Made by a program: the position numbers and the translations under genes. From contig JAHHTZ010000006.1 in assembly GCA_020024285.1 (NCBI GenBank), positions 49,043 through 113,042 of the forward strand: 64,000 nt of DNA, given 5' to 3'. Shown in pieces: positions 1 to 8,532 of the stretch. The DNA is from Oscillospiraceae bacterium. Lineage in GTDB: Bacteria > Bacillota > Clostridia > Oscillospirales > Ruminococcaceae. The first letter of the stretch is position 1; each line of letters begins with the position of its first letter. The notes beneath the pieces are model-generated. The model did not search any database. It saw only the letters and a list, made by a program, of their open reading frames with translations, and was not told where the DNA came from.

Positions 1-889
1 CAACTTCGTCTGCGAAGTTGTCTTCTTTTTTCTCGATGCCTTCGCCTTTTTCCAGACGTGCAAAGGAAACGATCTCCAGCTTGCCGCCGAGTTCTTTTGC
101 TTTTGCATCAACGTATTTCTTCACGGTCAGCTCGTTGTCTTTGATAAAGAGCTGGTCGAGCAGGCAGTTTTCTTTGTAGAATTTCTGGATTCTGCCGGCA
201 ACCATTTTTTCAGCGATTGCTTCTGGTTTGCCTTCGTTCATTGCCTGAACCTTGAGGATCTCTTTTTCTTTTTCGATTACTTCAGCAGGAACTTCGCTCT
301 CGTTGAGGTAGCCAGGGTTTGCAGCAGCAACCTGCATTGCAACGTCGTGGCCAACTTCAGCATAAGCTGCACTGTCGAGGTCGGTATCAAATTTTACGAG
401 AACGCCGATTGCGCCGCCGCCGTGTACATAGGATGCAACAGCACCTTCGTAACGAACGAAGCGTCTGATCTTCATGTTCTCACCGATTTTCTGGATCTTC
501 TCGGTAACGAGCTGAGCAACGGTCATATCGGTGCCGGATGCTTTCATTTCCTGAAGAGCATCCACGTCTGCCGGGTTCTGGTCGATGATGGTCTGAGCAA
601 CAGCGGTAACCATATCCTGGAATTCGGTATTTTTTGCAACGAAGTCGGTTTCAGCGTTTACTTCAACCACTACGCCAACTTTTTTCGCATCGTCAACGAG
701 TACTTTTACCATACCCTCAGCAGCTACACGGCCGGCTTTTTTAGCAGCGGTAGCAAGACCTTTTTCTCTGAGGAGCTCGATTGCTTTTTCACGGTCGCCG
801 TCAGCCTGAGTGAGTGCTTTTTTGCAGTCCATCATGCCGCAGCCGGTTACTTCACGAAGTTCTTTTACGTCCTGAGCGGTAAATGCCAT
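1..889 (-). CDS. tsf: Elongation factor Ts (3' end cut by window edge)
   Basis: EF-Ts, the cytoplasmic nucleotide exchange factor that recycles EF-Tu from GDP to GTP form. The minus-strand frame from ATG 889 begins MAFTAQDVKELREVTGCGMM, the typical UBA-like N-terminus, followed by the TDFVAKN core motif at about residue 80 that contacts EF-Tu. The 296 visible codons contain no stop, so only a few residues are missing at the window edge. It lies 53 bases downstream of rpsB on the same strand, the usual rpsB-tsf operon. Identification is secure. Confidence 0.96.
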   Translation of the reverse strand, partial: MAFTAQDVKELREVTGCGMMDCKKALTQADGDREKAIELLREKGLATAAKKAGRVAAEGMVKVLVDDAKKVGVVVEVNAETDFVAKNTEFQDMVTAVAQTIIDQNPADVDALQEMKASGTDMTVAQLVTEKIQKIGENMKIRRFVRYEGAVASYVHGGGAIGVLVKFDTDLDSAAYAEVGHDVAMQVAAANPGYLNESEVPAEVIEKEKEILKVQAMNEGKPEAIAEKMVAGRIQKFYKENCLLDQLFIKDNELTVKKYVDAKAKELGGKLEIVSFARLEKGEGIEKKEDNFADEV

Positions 890-942
890 CTTATATTCCT
901 CCAATACTGTGATTAACTTGTATGCTTATATCCCGATCGGAA

Positions 943-1674
943 TTATTCTTCGTCAGCAGCAGCGGTTTCTTCTTCTGCAGCAGTTTCCTGCAGACCCTGT
1001 CTGCCTTCGATGATAGCGTCAGCCATGGTGGAAGCGATGAGTTTTACAGCTCTGATCGCATCATCGTTACCTGGGATAACGTAATCGATCTCGTCTGGAT
1101 CGCAGTTGGTGTCAACGATAGCAACGATCGGAATGCCGAGTTTTTTCGCTTCTGCAACAGCGATTCTTTCTTTTCTTGGGTCTACGATAAAGAGAGCGCC
1201 TGGCAGTTTGTTCATGGTTTTGATACCGCCAAGGTATTTCTCCAGTTTTTCGATTTCGAGTTCAAGTTTGATCACTTCTTTTTTCGGCAGACGCTCGAAG
1301 GTGCCGTCTTCCTGCATGGTGCGCAGCTGCTCAAGTCTCTGGATTCTGCGGCGGATGGTTTTGAAGTTGGTCATCATACCGCCCAGCCATCTTGCGTTTA
1401 CATAGTGAACGCCTGCACGCTCTGCCTCTTCTTTTACGGAATCGCCAGCCTGTTTTTTGGTACCAACAAACAGAACGGTGTCGCCGTTAGCAGCAACGTC
1501 TTTTACGAAAGCGTATGCTTCTTCCAGTTTCTTTACTGTTTTCTGCAGGTCGATGATGTAAATGCCGTTTCTTTCAGTGAAGATGTAACGTGCCATTTTT
1601 GGGTTCCAACGACGGGTCTGGTGACCGAAGTGTACGCCTGCTTCGAGAAGTTGTTTCATAGATACTACGCTCAT
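943..1674 (-). CDS. rpsB: 30S ribosomal protein S2
   Basis: Small-subunit protein S2, 243 residues, the usual bacterial length. The N-terminus MSVVSMKQLLEAGVHFGHQT and the RRWNPKMARYIF segment are hallmark S2 sequences; the final dozen residues are a Glu/Ala-rich acidic tail, which varies between species. ATG 1674 is preceded by AAAGGAGG at good spacing. It is first gene of the rpsB-tsf operon and has its own promoter and structured leader, a usual place for S2 autoregulation in Firmicutes. Confidence 0.97.
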   Translation of the reverse strand: MSVVSMKQLLEAGVHFGHQTRRWNPKMARYIFTERNGIYIIDLQKTVKKLEEAYAFVKDVAANGDTVLFVGTKKQAGDSVKEEAERAGVHYVNARWLGGMMTNFKTIRRRIQRLEQLRTMQEDGTFERLPKKEVIKLELEIEKLEKYLGGIKTMNKLPGALFIVDPRKERIAVAEAKKLGIPIVAIVDTNCDPDEIDYVIPGNDDAIRAVKLIASTMADAIIEGRQGLQETAAEEETAAADEE

Positions 1675-1842
1675 GTTAATAAATCCTCCTTTGGTTTAAA
1701 ACCGCCGCCTTACGCATTTTGCCGCGCTTCCGGGCCTGCCGGCACCTGCATCGGCAATTATAAGGCGTGTGTGTTTTTTGCTGACTTTTCACTTTGAAAA
1801 ATCATACCCTGATATTATACTACTTCTTTTTTGGTAAAACAA
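1675..1842 (-). promoter_or_regulatory. rpsB promoter and structured 5' leader
   Basis: On the minus strand there is a -35 TTGTTT (1837-1842), a 17-base spacer and a perfect -10 TATAAT (1814-1819). The transcript would have a leader of about 130 bases. This leader holds a GC-rich stretch (about 1700-1760) that can fold, followed by the ribosome binding site. S2 operons of Firmicutes are commonly autoregulated through such leaders; that role is inferred here, not shown. Confidence 0.6.
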
Positions 1843-1905
1843 GTCCAAATTCCTAAAAAATTAAAAGAGCTTCTGCCCCTGTTTTTGTACATTCGTCACC
1901 ATTTT

Positions 1906-2184
1906 CTATTTGCCAAGCCACAGCGACTTTTTCTTTTTCTCCTGCGGCGGTGCAACATTGACAAGGATGGTGTCCTCCCCGATGACCTGGATCTTTTCCC
2001 ATGGGATGACAAGGTCCTCCTCCCGTCCGAAGATCAGCCAGCGGTATTTTCCATGGATGACGATGGACGTAAGCTGTGCATTTTCGGTATCAAGCTCCAC
2101 ATCCCCCACATACCCCAAGCGCGTCCCGTCCGCCACGCAGACAACATCCTTATATCGAAACTCCTGAATCCGACACATCATCAT
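1906..2184 (-). CDS. YlmC/YmxH family PRC-barrel sporulation protein
   Basis: 92-residue cytoplasmic protein with a single PRC-barrel fold of the YlmC/YmxH type (RIQEFRYKDVV, GTRLGYVGDVELD, then GKYRWLIFGREEDLVIPW). Members are widespread in endospore formers and often sit near ftsZ or dap genes; the biochemical role is unknown. The C-terminus is Lys-rich (KKKKKS). Of the three N-terminal Met codons, the second or third has the better spacing from GGGGAGGG. A strong terminator separates it from ftsZ upstream, so it is likely a separate transcription unit. Confidence 0.85.
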   Translation of the reverse strand: MMMCRIQEFRYKDVVCVADGTRLGYVGDVELDTENAQLTSIVIHGKYRWLIFGREEDLVIPWEKIQVIGEDTILVNVAPPQEKKKKSLWLGK

Positions 2185-2248
2185 GCTCCCTCCCCTTTTC
2201 TATCCATTCTATGGGAAGAAAAGGCGATTGATGCTAACCCGGCGCGCA

Positions 2249-2281
2249 AAAAAGGCAGTTCCCACAGGGAACTGCCTTTTT
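2249..2281. terminator. Bidirectional Rho-independent terminator after ftsZ
   Basis: Perfect 15-base inverted repeat AAAAAGGCAGTTCCC / GGGAACTGCCTTTTT with a 3-base loop and flanking T runs on both strands. It ends the ftsZ transcript on the minus strand. Confidence 0.9.
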
Positions 2282-2303
2282 CAATCAAATTTATTCGCCA
2301 AGA

Positions 2304-3422
2304 TTATCTTCTGTTTCCGCCGAAGATGCTCAGGATATCGAACGGATCACTCTCCGGTTCCTCCTGTACGGGGGCACGGTAGGACGGCACTTTTGTTTCC
2401 TCGCGGACAGAAGCCGGTGCGGAAGGCTTGAAACGGTAGTCCGACATCTCAAAATTCTTGTCCATTTCAAATCCGGTCGCAATAACGGTCACGACGATCT
2501 CGTCCTTGAGGGAGTCGTCGAAGTTTACACCGAAGATGAGGTTTACGTCAGGATGTGCGCAGCCGCGGATCATATCGGCGGCGGTGTTGATCTCATCCAG
2601 TCCGATATCGGATGGCGCTGTGAAGTTGAGGATCACGCGCTCTGCACCGTCGATGGAGGATTCCAGCAGCGGAGAAGTGATTGCCTCTTTTGCAGCAAGC
2701 TCTGCCTTGTCCTTGCCGCTTGCGCGTCCAACGCCCATGTGTGCGTTGCCTGCGCCGCGCATGATCTGGCATACGTCCTCAAAGTCGAGGTTGATGATAC
2801 CGGCATTGTTGATGAGATCGGAGATGCTCTGAACACCGTGCTTGAGCACATTGTCTGCCTCGATAAACGCATTGAGCAGGGTGATCTTTGTTTCAGAAAT
2901 CAGGCGCAGACGCTCGTTCTGAATGACAAGGAGTGCGTCCACATTTTCTTTGAGGTTTTCGATCCCGCGCTCTGCGTTTTCCATTCTTCTTTTTCCTTCA
3001 AAGTCGAATGGCTTTGTCACGATGCCAACGGTCAGGATGCCCATTTCCTTCGCGATCTGGGCAACGATCGGAGCAGCACCGGTACCGGTACCGCCGCCCA
3101 TACCGGCAGCGATGAAGAGCATCTGTGCGCCTTTGATTGCAGCAGCGATCTCTTCTCTGCTTTCTTCCGCAGCCTTCTGACCTTTTTCCGGGGAACCGCC
3201 TGCACCGCGTCCCTTTGTCAGCTTGTCGCCGATCACGATTTTATGGGTAGCTTTTGAAATTTTAAGAGCCTGTGCATCTGTGTTCACCGAAATGAATTCC
3301 ACGCTGTTCATTCCACTTTCCACCATGCGGTTGACAGCGTTTCCCCCGCCTCCGCCAACGCCGACCACTTTGATTGTGACGATGTTATCGTTTTCTGCAT
3401 CCAAACCAAAATTCGAAATCAT
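2304..3422 (-). CDS. ftsZ: Cell division GTPase FtsZ
   Basis: Tubulin homologue that polymerises with GTP into the Z ring at midcell. 372 residues. The N-terminus has VVGVGGGGGNAVNRM, the GTP-binding tubulin signature GGGTGTGAAP follows at about residue 105, and the T7 loop contains NLDFEDV (about residue 205). The end SDPFDILSIFGGNRR is the short conserved C-terminal peptide that binds FtsA/SepF-type anchors. ATG 3422 has a TAGGAGGAA ribosome site. It is the last gene of the dcw cluster and probably has its own promoter as well (3487-3515). Confidence 0.98.
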   Translation of the reverse strand: MISNFGLDAENDNIVTIKVVGVGGGGGNAVNRMVESGMNSVEFISVNTDAQALKISKATHKIVIGDKLTKGRGAGGSPEKGQKAAEESREEIAAAIKGAQMLFIAAGMGGGTGTGAAPIVAQIAKEMGILTVGIVTKPFDFEGKRRMENAERGIENLKENVDALLVIQNERLRLISETKITLLNAFIEADNVLKHGVQSISDLINNAGIINLDFEDVCQIMRGAGNAHMGVGRASGKDKAELAAKEAITSPLLESSIDGAERVILNFTAPSDIGLDEINTAADMIRGCAHPDVNLIFGVNFDDSLKDEIVVTVIATGFEMDKNFEMSDYRFKPSAPASVREETKVPSYRAPVQEEPESDPFDILSIFGGNRR

Positions 3423-3486
3423 ATTCTTCCTCCTATTTTCACAAGTAACTTCCCATACTTGATGTCATTCAAACCTGCATATATAT

Positions 3487-3515
3487 AATTTATCAGATAA
3501 TTCCCATATTTTCAA
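3487..3515 (-). promoter_or_regulatory. Putative sigma-A promoter of ftsZ
   Basis: In the 191-base gap between ftsQ and ftsZ, the minus strand carries TTGAAA (3510-3515), a 17-base spacer and TAAATT (3487-3492), within AT-rich DNA. An extra ftsZ promoter is usual in Firmicutes. Confidence 0.5.
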
Positions 3516-3613
3516 TGGATTTTCTGATTTAAATACCACAAATCTTAATCTTTTTACAACTTATTTTATTTTATAAACTTTATCATGATTTTCCATTCCC
3601 GCAAGGGATGTCC

Positions 3614-4696
3614 CTATGGCTCGTCCTCAGAAGTTCCGTTTTCTTCCGGCGGCTGTTCCTGGGGATCACCCGTCTGGGACTGCTCGGGATTTTGCGAAGG
3701 CGCAGGCTCCTGCGGCGGTGCATCCTCCGGCGGCGATTCCTCATTGTTTTCGTCGGCTGTCGGATCATCTGTCTGCGGCGGGGTCGGCTCATCCTCATCC
3801 GGGAAGAAGTGTGCATCCTCCTCAAACACGGTGAAGGCACGCTCGTCCCAAACCGTATTGACAGCCAGCGCCCTTGTTCTAAGCTGTTTGCGGTTCGTGA
3901 TATCGATGGTCCCCTGGAAATTATCGTTGTTGTATCCCGACAGCGGATGGTTTTCCGCGATGCCGCGCTCCAGCACGTTTTGAACAAAGTGTATCTTTTT
4001 CTCCAGATCGATCTCTCCGCCGAAATCGATCAGGATTCGTTTATCATACAGCGCCTTGATTTCTCCCATATTGCTGACATCGATATAGGTCAAATTCGTA
4101 AAATCGTTGGCTTTTGCCATATCATAAAAGCGCTGCAGCATCTGCACCCGCTCGTCGAGGACCTTTTCCTTCTTTTTGCGCTTGTTCTCCTCCTGGCTGT
4201 AGAGATAGCTTCCTGCGGTAAACCTCTGATGCTCCAGCCCCAGTGCAATGCAGATATTTTCGGGCGGAGATTTGATCTTTGTCTTGAGCACCTTTCCGGT
4301 ATAGGAAACCACCGCATAGCCCTCGTCCGTATAGGCAGCCACCATCGGCTCTTCCTCCACCACATCGATGATCACGGTGGTGGGCAGGAATCGTTTGACC
4401 TTTACCCGCTCAAAATACGGGAAGCGGTCCATCAGCATCCGCTGTGTGTCTTTGATGTTGATTTGGAAGAGGTTGTCCCCTTTGCGGATCTCGGAACGGG
4501 TGATGACCTCCTCCTCGCTGTAAAACGTGCAGTTTTTCACCTTGATGGTGCGGACCTTAAAGAATACGGTAAAGCAAAGAGTCAGGCCCAGACCAAGGCA
4601 AAACAGAAACAACATCAGATAATGAATGGTGTAGCGCCGCGCTCGTCTGCGTCGGCTCGGCGCATTCTGCGGTGTTTTTCGGGAAGTCTGTGCCAT
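3614..4696 (-). CDS. ftsQ: Cell division protein FtsQ/DivIB (POTRA domain)
   Basis: Bitopic divisome protein that binds FtsL and FtsB/DivIC outside the membrane. I place the start at ATG 4696 (MAQTSRKTPQN), which is preceded by AAAGGAG. The protein has 360 residues: an Arg-rich cytoplasmic tail, one membrane span (YLMLFLFCLGLGLTLCFTVF), then a POTRA domain beginning FFKVRTIKVKNCTFYSEEE and an FtsQ beta domain. The last 60 or so residues are Pro/Glu/Asp-rich low complexity (PPQEPAPSQNPEQSQ), which probably lies in the wall space. A longer reading from further upstream would overlap murA and lacks a ribosome site. Confidence 0.9.
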   Translation of the reverse strand: MAQTSRKTPQNAPSRRRRARRYTIHYLMLFLFCLGLGLTLCFTVFFKVRTIKVKNCTFYSEEEVITRSEIRKGDNLFQINIKDTQRMLMDRFPYFERVKVKRFLPTTVIIDVVEEEPMVAAYTDEGYAVVSYTGKVLKTKIKSPPENICIALGLEHQRFTAGSYLYSQEENKRKKKEKVLDERVQMLQRFYDMAKANDFTNLTYIDVSNMGEIKALYDKRILIDFGGEIDLEKKIHFVQNVLERGIAENHPLSGYNNDNFQGTIDITNRKQLRTRALAVNTVWDERAFTVFEEDAHFFPDEDEPTPPQTDDPTADENNEESPPEDAPPQEPAPSQNPEQSQTGDPQEQPPEENGTSEDEP

Positions 4697-4754
4697 ATTC
4701 TCTGCTCCTTTCGTAAGATGCGGTGGGATGCCGCGGGATGGGGCATCCCAAAAA

Positions 4755-6011
4755 TCACTGGCAGCAAATATCTGCCCCCACGCGGTTGAGGTTGGTGTGA
4801 AATTCCTCATACCCGCGCGTGATATGGCGAATTTCGTCGATGGTGGTGGTCCCCTCCGTCCCCAGTGCGGCGATCACCAGTGCCGCTCCTCCGCGCAGGT
4901 CTGTGCAGGCGACGTGCGCCGGATGAAGATTTTTTACACCGCGCACCACTGCGATCCTGCCCTCCGTTTTGATGTCTGCTCCCATGCGGCACAGCTCCCA
5001 TGCCTGCTTGTAGCGGTTCTGGAAAATGGTTTCGGTAAATACGGTCGTTCCGTCCGCCACACAGGAGAGCGCCATGATGGGTGCGAGGGCATCCGTCGGG
5101 AATCCGGGGTACGGCATCGTTGTAACATTCTTTGCCGCATGGATCGAACCGTGGTTGATGAGGCGGATCTTGTTTTTCCCTACCGTAAGGCGGCAGCCCA
5201 TCTCCTCAAAAATGGGAAAGACCGAACGGATGTGATCGGGGCAGGCATCTGTTACAAGGATATCCCCGCCCGTGATGGCAGCGCAGCACAAATAGGTGAT
5301 GGTGACGATGCGGTCCGGGATCACATGGTACACCGTTTCGTGCAGCTTCTCCACCCCGTCTATGAGGATGGTGCCGTCGTTTTCGATGGATATTTTTGCG
5401 CCGCAGCTTTGCAAAAAGCCCACAAGGTCCCCGATTTCCGGCTCGCGCGCCGCATTGCGGATGACGGTCTGCCCTTTGGCAAGGCTTGCTGCGAGGATGA
5501 TGTTTTCCGTTGCCCCAACACTTGGGAACGGCAGGTCGATCTGTGCGCCGCGCAGCTCATCCCGAACGCGGCAGTTGAGCGTCCCTTCCTCCTCCTCAAA
5601 TTCCACTCCCATCTTGCGCAGGGAGGAAAGATGAAGGTCGATGGGGCGCGGTCCCAGCTCACATCCGCCGGGGAAGGTCAGCTTTGCCTCATGATATTTT
5701 GCGATCATCGCGCCCAAAAACACGATGGACGAGCGCATCTCGCGCATCAGCGAGGTGGGGATGGTGCAGTCCCTGCTTTCTCCTTTTCCTACAAGGAGGA
5801 CATTGTTCTGCCAGCAGGTGCCGCATCCGAGATGATTGAGGATATTGCACGCCGCATCCACATCCGACAGGTGGGGGCAGTTGTGCAGCTCACACCCATC
5901 GCACAGCAGAGAGGCTGCCAAAATAGGGAGTGCCGCATTCTTGGCACCATGAACCCTCATCTCTCCGCTCAAGCGGCGAAGGCCATTGACTATGTATCGT
6001 TCCATGTTCAC
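4755..6011 (-). CDS. murA: UDP-N-acetylglucosamine 1-carboxyvinyltransferase
   Basis: First committed enzyme of peptidoglycan synthesis, transferring enolpyruvate from PEP to UDP-GlcNAc in the cytoplasm. 418 residues, normal length. VHGAKNAALPIL has the Lys-Asn pair that binds substrate, and FPGGCELGPRPIDLHL carries the catalytic Cys targeted by fosfomycin. FPTDALAPIM and RGYEEFHTNLNRVGA are also typical. Odd point: the usually invariant DRIEAGT/DRIETGT segment reads DRIVTIT here. The gene sits between murG and ftsQ. Many Firmicutes carry two MurA paralogues, so this may be a specialised one. Confidence 0.93.
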   Translation of the reverse strand: MNMERYIVNGLRRLSGEMRVHGAKNAALPILAASLLCDGCELHNCPHLSDVDAACNILNHLGCGTCWQNNVLLVGKGESRDCTIPTSLMREMRSSIVFLGAMIAKYHEAKLTFPGGCELGPRPIDLHLSSLRKMGVEFEEEEGTLNCRVRDELRGAQIDLPFPSVGATENIILAASLAKGQTVIRNAAREPEIGDLVGFLQSCGAKISIENDGTILIDGVEKLHETVYHVIPDRIVTITYLCCAAITGGDILVTDACPDHIRSVFPIFEEMGCRLTVGKNKIRLINHGSIHAAKNVTTMPYPGFPTDALAPIMALSCVADGTTVFTETIFQNRYKQAWELCRMGADIKTEGRIAVVRGVKNLHPAHVACTDLRGGAALVIAALGTEGTTTIDEIRHITRGYEEFHTNLNRVGADICCQ

Positions 6012-6091
6012 GCACCCTTTCCTTTCGTCTGTATTGCCTACAAAATATACTATGCAGGAGCAGAACAGGTGGTGAAACCGGATTTTTGGGC

Positions 6092-7213
6092 TTACTTTTT
6101 TAAGAGAGCAAGGATTTCTTCATAGATTTTTGCTGTGGCATCTATGACAGCGAGCTGCTGTGCGCTGTGCCCCATTTTGCGAAGGGTATCGGGGTGCTCC
6201 AGGAGCTTTTCTACCTCTGTGCAGAGTGTTTCTCCCGTTAGATCCTTTTCCTCGATCACAACGGCAGCATCGTGCTCTGCCAGCACCATTGCATTAAAAT
6301 ACTGGTGATTTGCAGCGACATTCGGTGAGGGGATGAGGATGGATGCGCGCCCGGCAGCTTCCAGCTCTGACAGTGTCATTGCGCCGGAACGGCTGATGAC
6401 AAGGTCCGCCGCTGCAAGACAGTCGTCCATATCGTTGATGTATTCGCGGATATCTGCATTCGGGAAGTTTTTGGCATCGAGCCCGCGTTCCCGAAGAAGC
6501 TCCGGGAAGAGATCGACCCCATACATCCCCGTTGCGTGGATGTAAAAGATCTTCTTCCCTTTATTCCATGCAAAGAGGTCTGCGATTGCCTCGTTGATCC
6601 GCCTTGCACCCTGACTTCCTCCAAAGGAGAGGATGCAGACCATGTCGTCTGCGATCCCGAGCTTTTGGCGCGCCTTGCTGCGGTCTGCAAGAAGGATGCT
6701 GCCGCGCACGGGATTTCCCACAACGCAATAGTCACAGGAATCCGGCAGGTAGGAGCGCGCTTCGGGGACTGCAAGCAGCACCTTATCCACATAGCGTGCA
6801 AGCAGCTTTGTGGTGACGCCAGGGTAGGCGTTCGATTCGTGGGAAAGGGTCCTGATCCCCATTTTTGCCGCCTGCCGCAGGACCGGTCCGCTGACGTAGC
6901 CGCCCGTTCCCACAACGATATCGGGAGAAAATTTTTCGATCAGTTTTTTGGCACGGGCAGAGGCCGTTGCAAGGTAGCACACCGCCTGCACATTGTTTTT
7001 GAAATTTCTCCAGTTGAGCTTTCTCTGAAAGCCCTTGATGGTGATGGGGGCAAACTCGAACCCTGCTTTTTTGACGAGCTTTGCTTCCATTCCCTTCGGG
7101 TTTCCTGCAAACAGGATCTGTGCATCCGGGCTGTGCTCCTTTATATAGGAGGCAATGGCGACTGCCGGATTGATATGACCGCCTGTACCGCCGCAGGCAA
7201 ATAAAATCCTCAT
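6092..7213 (-). CDS. murG: MurG, lipid II-forming GlcNAc transferase
   Basis: Peripheral membrane GT-B glycosyltransferase that adds GlcNAc to lipid I to make lipid II. 373 residues. The N-terminal glycine loop GGTGGHINPAVAIA, the ADLVISRSGAMTLSELEAAG region that binds the sugar nucleotide, and IPSPNVAANHQYFNA are all family hallmarks. It lies 23 bases downstream of ftsW and 80 bases upstream of murA on the same strand, in standard dcw order. Confidence 0.97.
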   Translation of the reverse strand: MRILFACGGTGGHINPAVAIASYIKEHSPDAQILFAGNPKGMEAKLVKKAGFEFAPITIKGFQRKLNWRNFKNNVQAVCYLATASARAKKLIEKFSPDIVVGTGGYVSGPVLRQAAKMGIRTLSHESNAYPGVTTKLLARYVDKVLLAVPEARSYLPDSCDYCVVGNPVRGSILLADRSKARQKLGIADDMVCILSFGGSQGARRINEAIADLFAWNKGKKIFYIHATGMYGVDLFPELLRERGLDAKNFPNADIREYINDMDDCLAAADLVISRSGAMTLSELEAAGRASILIPSPNVAANHQYFNAMVLAEHDAAVVIEEKDLTGETLCTEVEKLLEHPDTLRKMGHSAQQLAVIDATAKIYEEILALLKK

Positions 7214-7236
7214 ATGAAATCCCCCTTCTCTGCCTG

Positions 7237-8499
7237 TTATTCCTTCTCGTACCGCGCCTGACGCGATACTGCAAGAACAACGCCGATCTCTGCCAAAAGG
7301 ATCATCAATGCCGTACCTCCGTAGGAGAAAAACGGCAGACTGATGCCCGTATTCGGGACAAGGTTTGTCACAACTGCAATGTTCAAGAATGCCTGAATGC
7401 CGATCTGTGTCGTGATGCCCACCACCAAAAGGGAGCCGAAAATGTCCCTTGCGCGCATGGCGATCGTAAAGCCGCGCCAGATAAGCGCTGTGAACAGGCC
7501 GATCACGATGGCTGCACCGATGAAGCCCAGCTCCTCACAGACGATTGCAAATACAAAGTCGTTTCGCACCTCCGGCAGATACATATGCTTCTGTCGGGAA
7601 TCTCCGAACCCGACACCCCAAAGCCCGCCGGAGCCGATCGCCAGCAGGGACTGACGGGTCTGATAGCTTCCGGGGTCTGTATTGGAAAACGGGTCGAGCC
7701 AATAGGTCAAGCGTGTTTCTACATGGGCAAAGTGCGAGGAAAGCACATCCTCAAAAATCAGGATGAACAGCCCCACTGCTGCAATGCCGACAACCCCGAT
7801 GAGCAGCATCTGCTGCCATCTGGAGCCGCCCACCACCATCATCACTAAGACGATGATGCCAATGAGGAGCGTCGCAGACAGATGCGGCTGCGGAAGAAGG
7901 ATCGCCGCCACAAACAGGTACAGGATGATGTAGCGAAGGATGCCCTCCTGAAACAGCTGCATCTTATCCTGGTCGCGGTCCATCAGATGGGCAAACAGCA
8001 AAATCACTGCAAACTTTGCGATCTCCGATGGCTGAAAGCCGAAGATCCCGAGCTTGATCCAGCGGTGTGCACCGTTTTGGTCCTCAAAGAAATAGCACAA
8101 CCCCATCAAGACGATGGATGCAAGATAAAGCAGCCAGCAGAACCTGCGCAGGATCTCATAGTTGATGGTGGAAACAAAAAGCATGATGCCAACGCCCGCC
8201 ATCGCAAAGATGCCCTGACGGATGATGTAGTAGTAGCTGTTTCCCATATAGTGATAGGACGAAGCGTGGCTTGCCGAAAAGAGGACCACCAGCCCCATCC
8301 CCAGCAGCGTCAGAACAAGGATGAAAAACGTGGTATCAAATCTGCCTGCGATGGTAAACAGCGGCTGTGCCGATTTTTGAGCGTTCTGCGGTACCCGCGG
8401 CAGATGGGAAACATTGGACGAAGGTCTTGCACGATGCGAAGCGGAGCGTTTTCGCGCAGGGGATCTGCCTGCCCCCATTGGTATATGCAGTTCTTTCAA
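7237..8499 (-). CDS. ftsW: SEDS peptidoglycan glycosyltransferase FtsW/SpoVE
   Basis: Ten-helix SEDS family polymerase that works with a class B PBP to build septal (or spore cortex) peptidoglycan. 420 residues. A basic N-terminal cytoplasmic tail of about 50 residues is followed by repeated hydrophobic spans. FGFQPSEIAKFA is the SEDS signature, and the extracellular loop contains GVGFGDSRQKHMYLPEV. The C-terminal segment GISLPFFSYGGTALM is the FtsW/RodA/SpoVE signature. Position between mraY and murG fits FtsW or SpoVE; sequence alone does not separate these two. Confidence 0.93.
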   Translation of the reverse strand: MKELHIPMGAGRSPARKRSASHRARPSSNVSHLPRVPQNAQKSAQPLFTIAGRFDTTFFILVLTLLGMGLVVLFSASHASSYHYMGNSYYYIIRQGIFAMAGVGIMLFVSTINYEILRRFCWLLYLASIVLMGLCYFFEDQNGAHRWIKLGIFGFQPSEIAKFAVILLFAHLMDRDQDKMQLFQEGILRYIILYLFVAAILLPQPHLSATLLIGIIVLVMMVVGGSRWQQMLLIGVVGIAAVGLFILIFEDVLSSHFAHVETRLTYWLDPFSNTDPGSYQTRQSLLAIGSGGLWGVGFGDSRQKHMYLPEVRNDFVFAIVCEELGFIGAAIVIGLFTALIWRGFTIAMRARDIFGSLLVVGITTQIGIQAFLNIAVVTNLVPNTGISLPFFSYGGTALMILLAEIGVVLAVSRQARYEKE

Positions 8500-8532
8500 A
8501 TTCTCACGCCTTCCTTTCCGTCGAATGGACGT

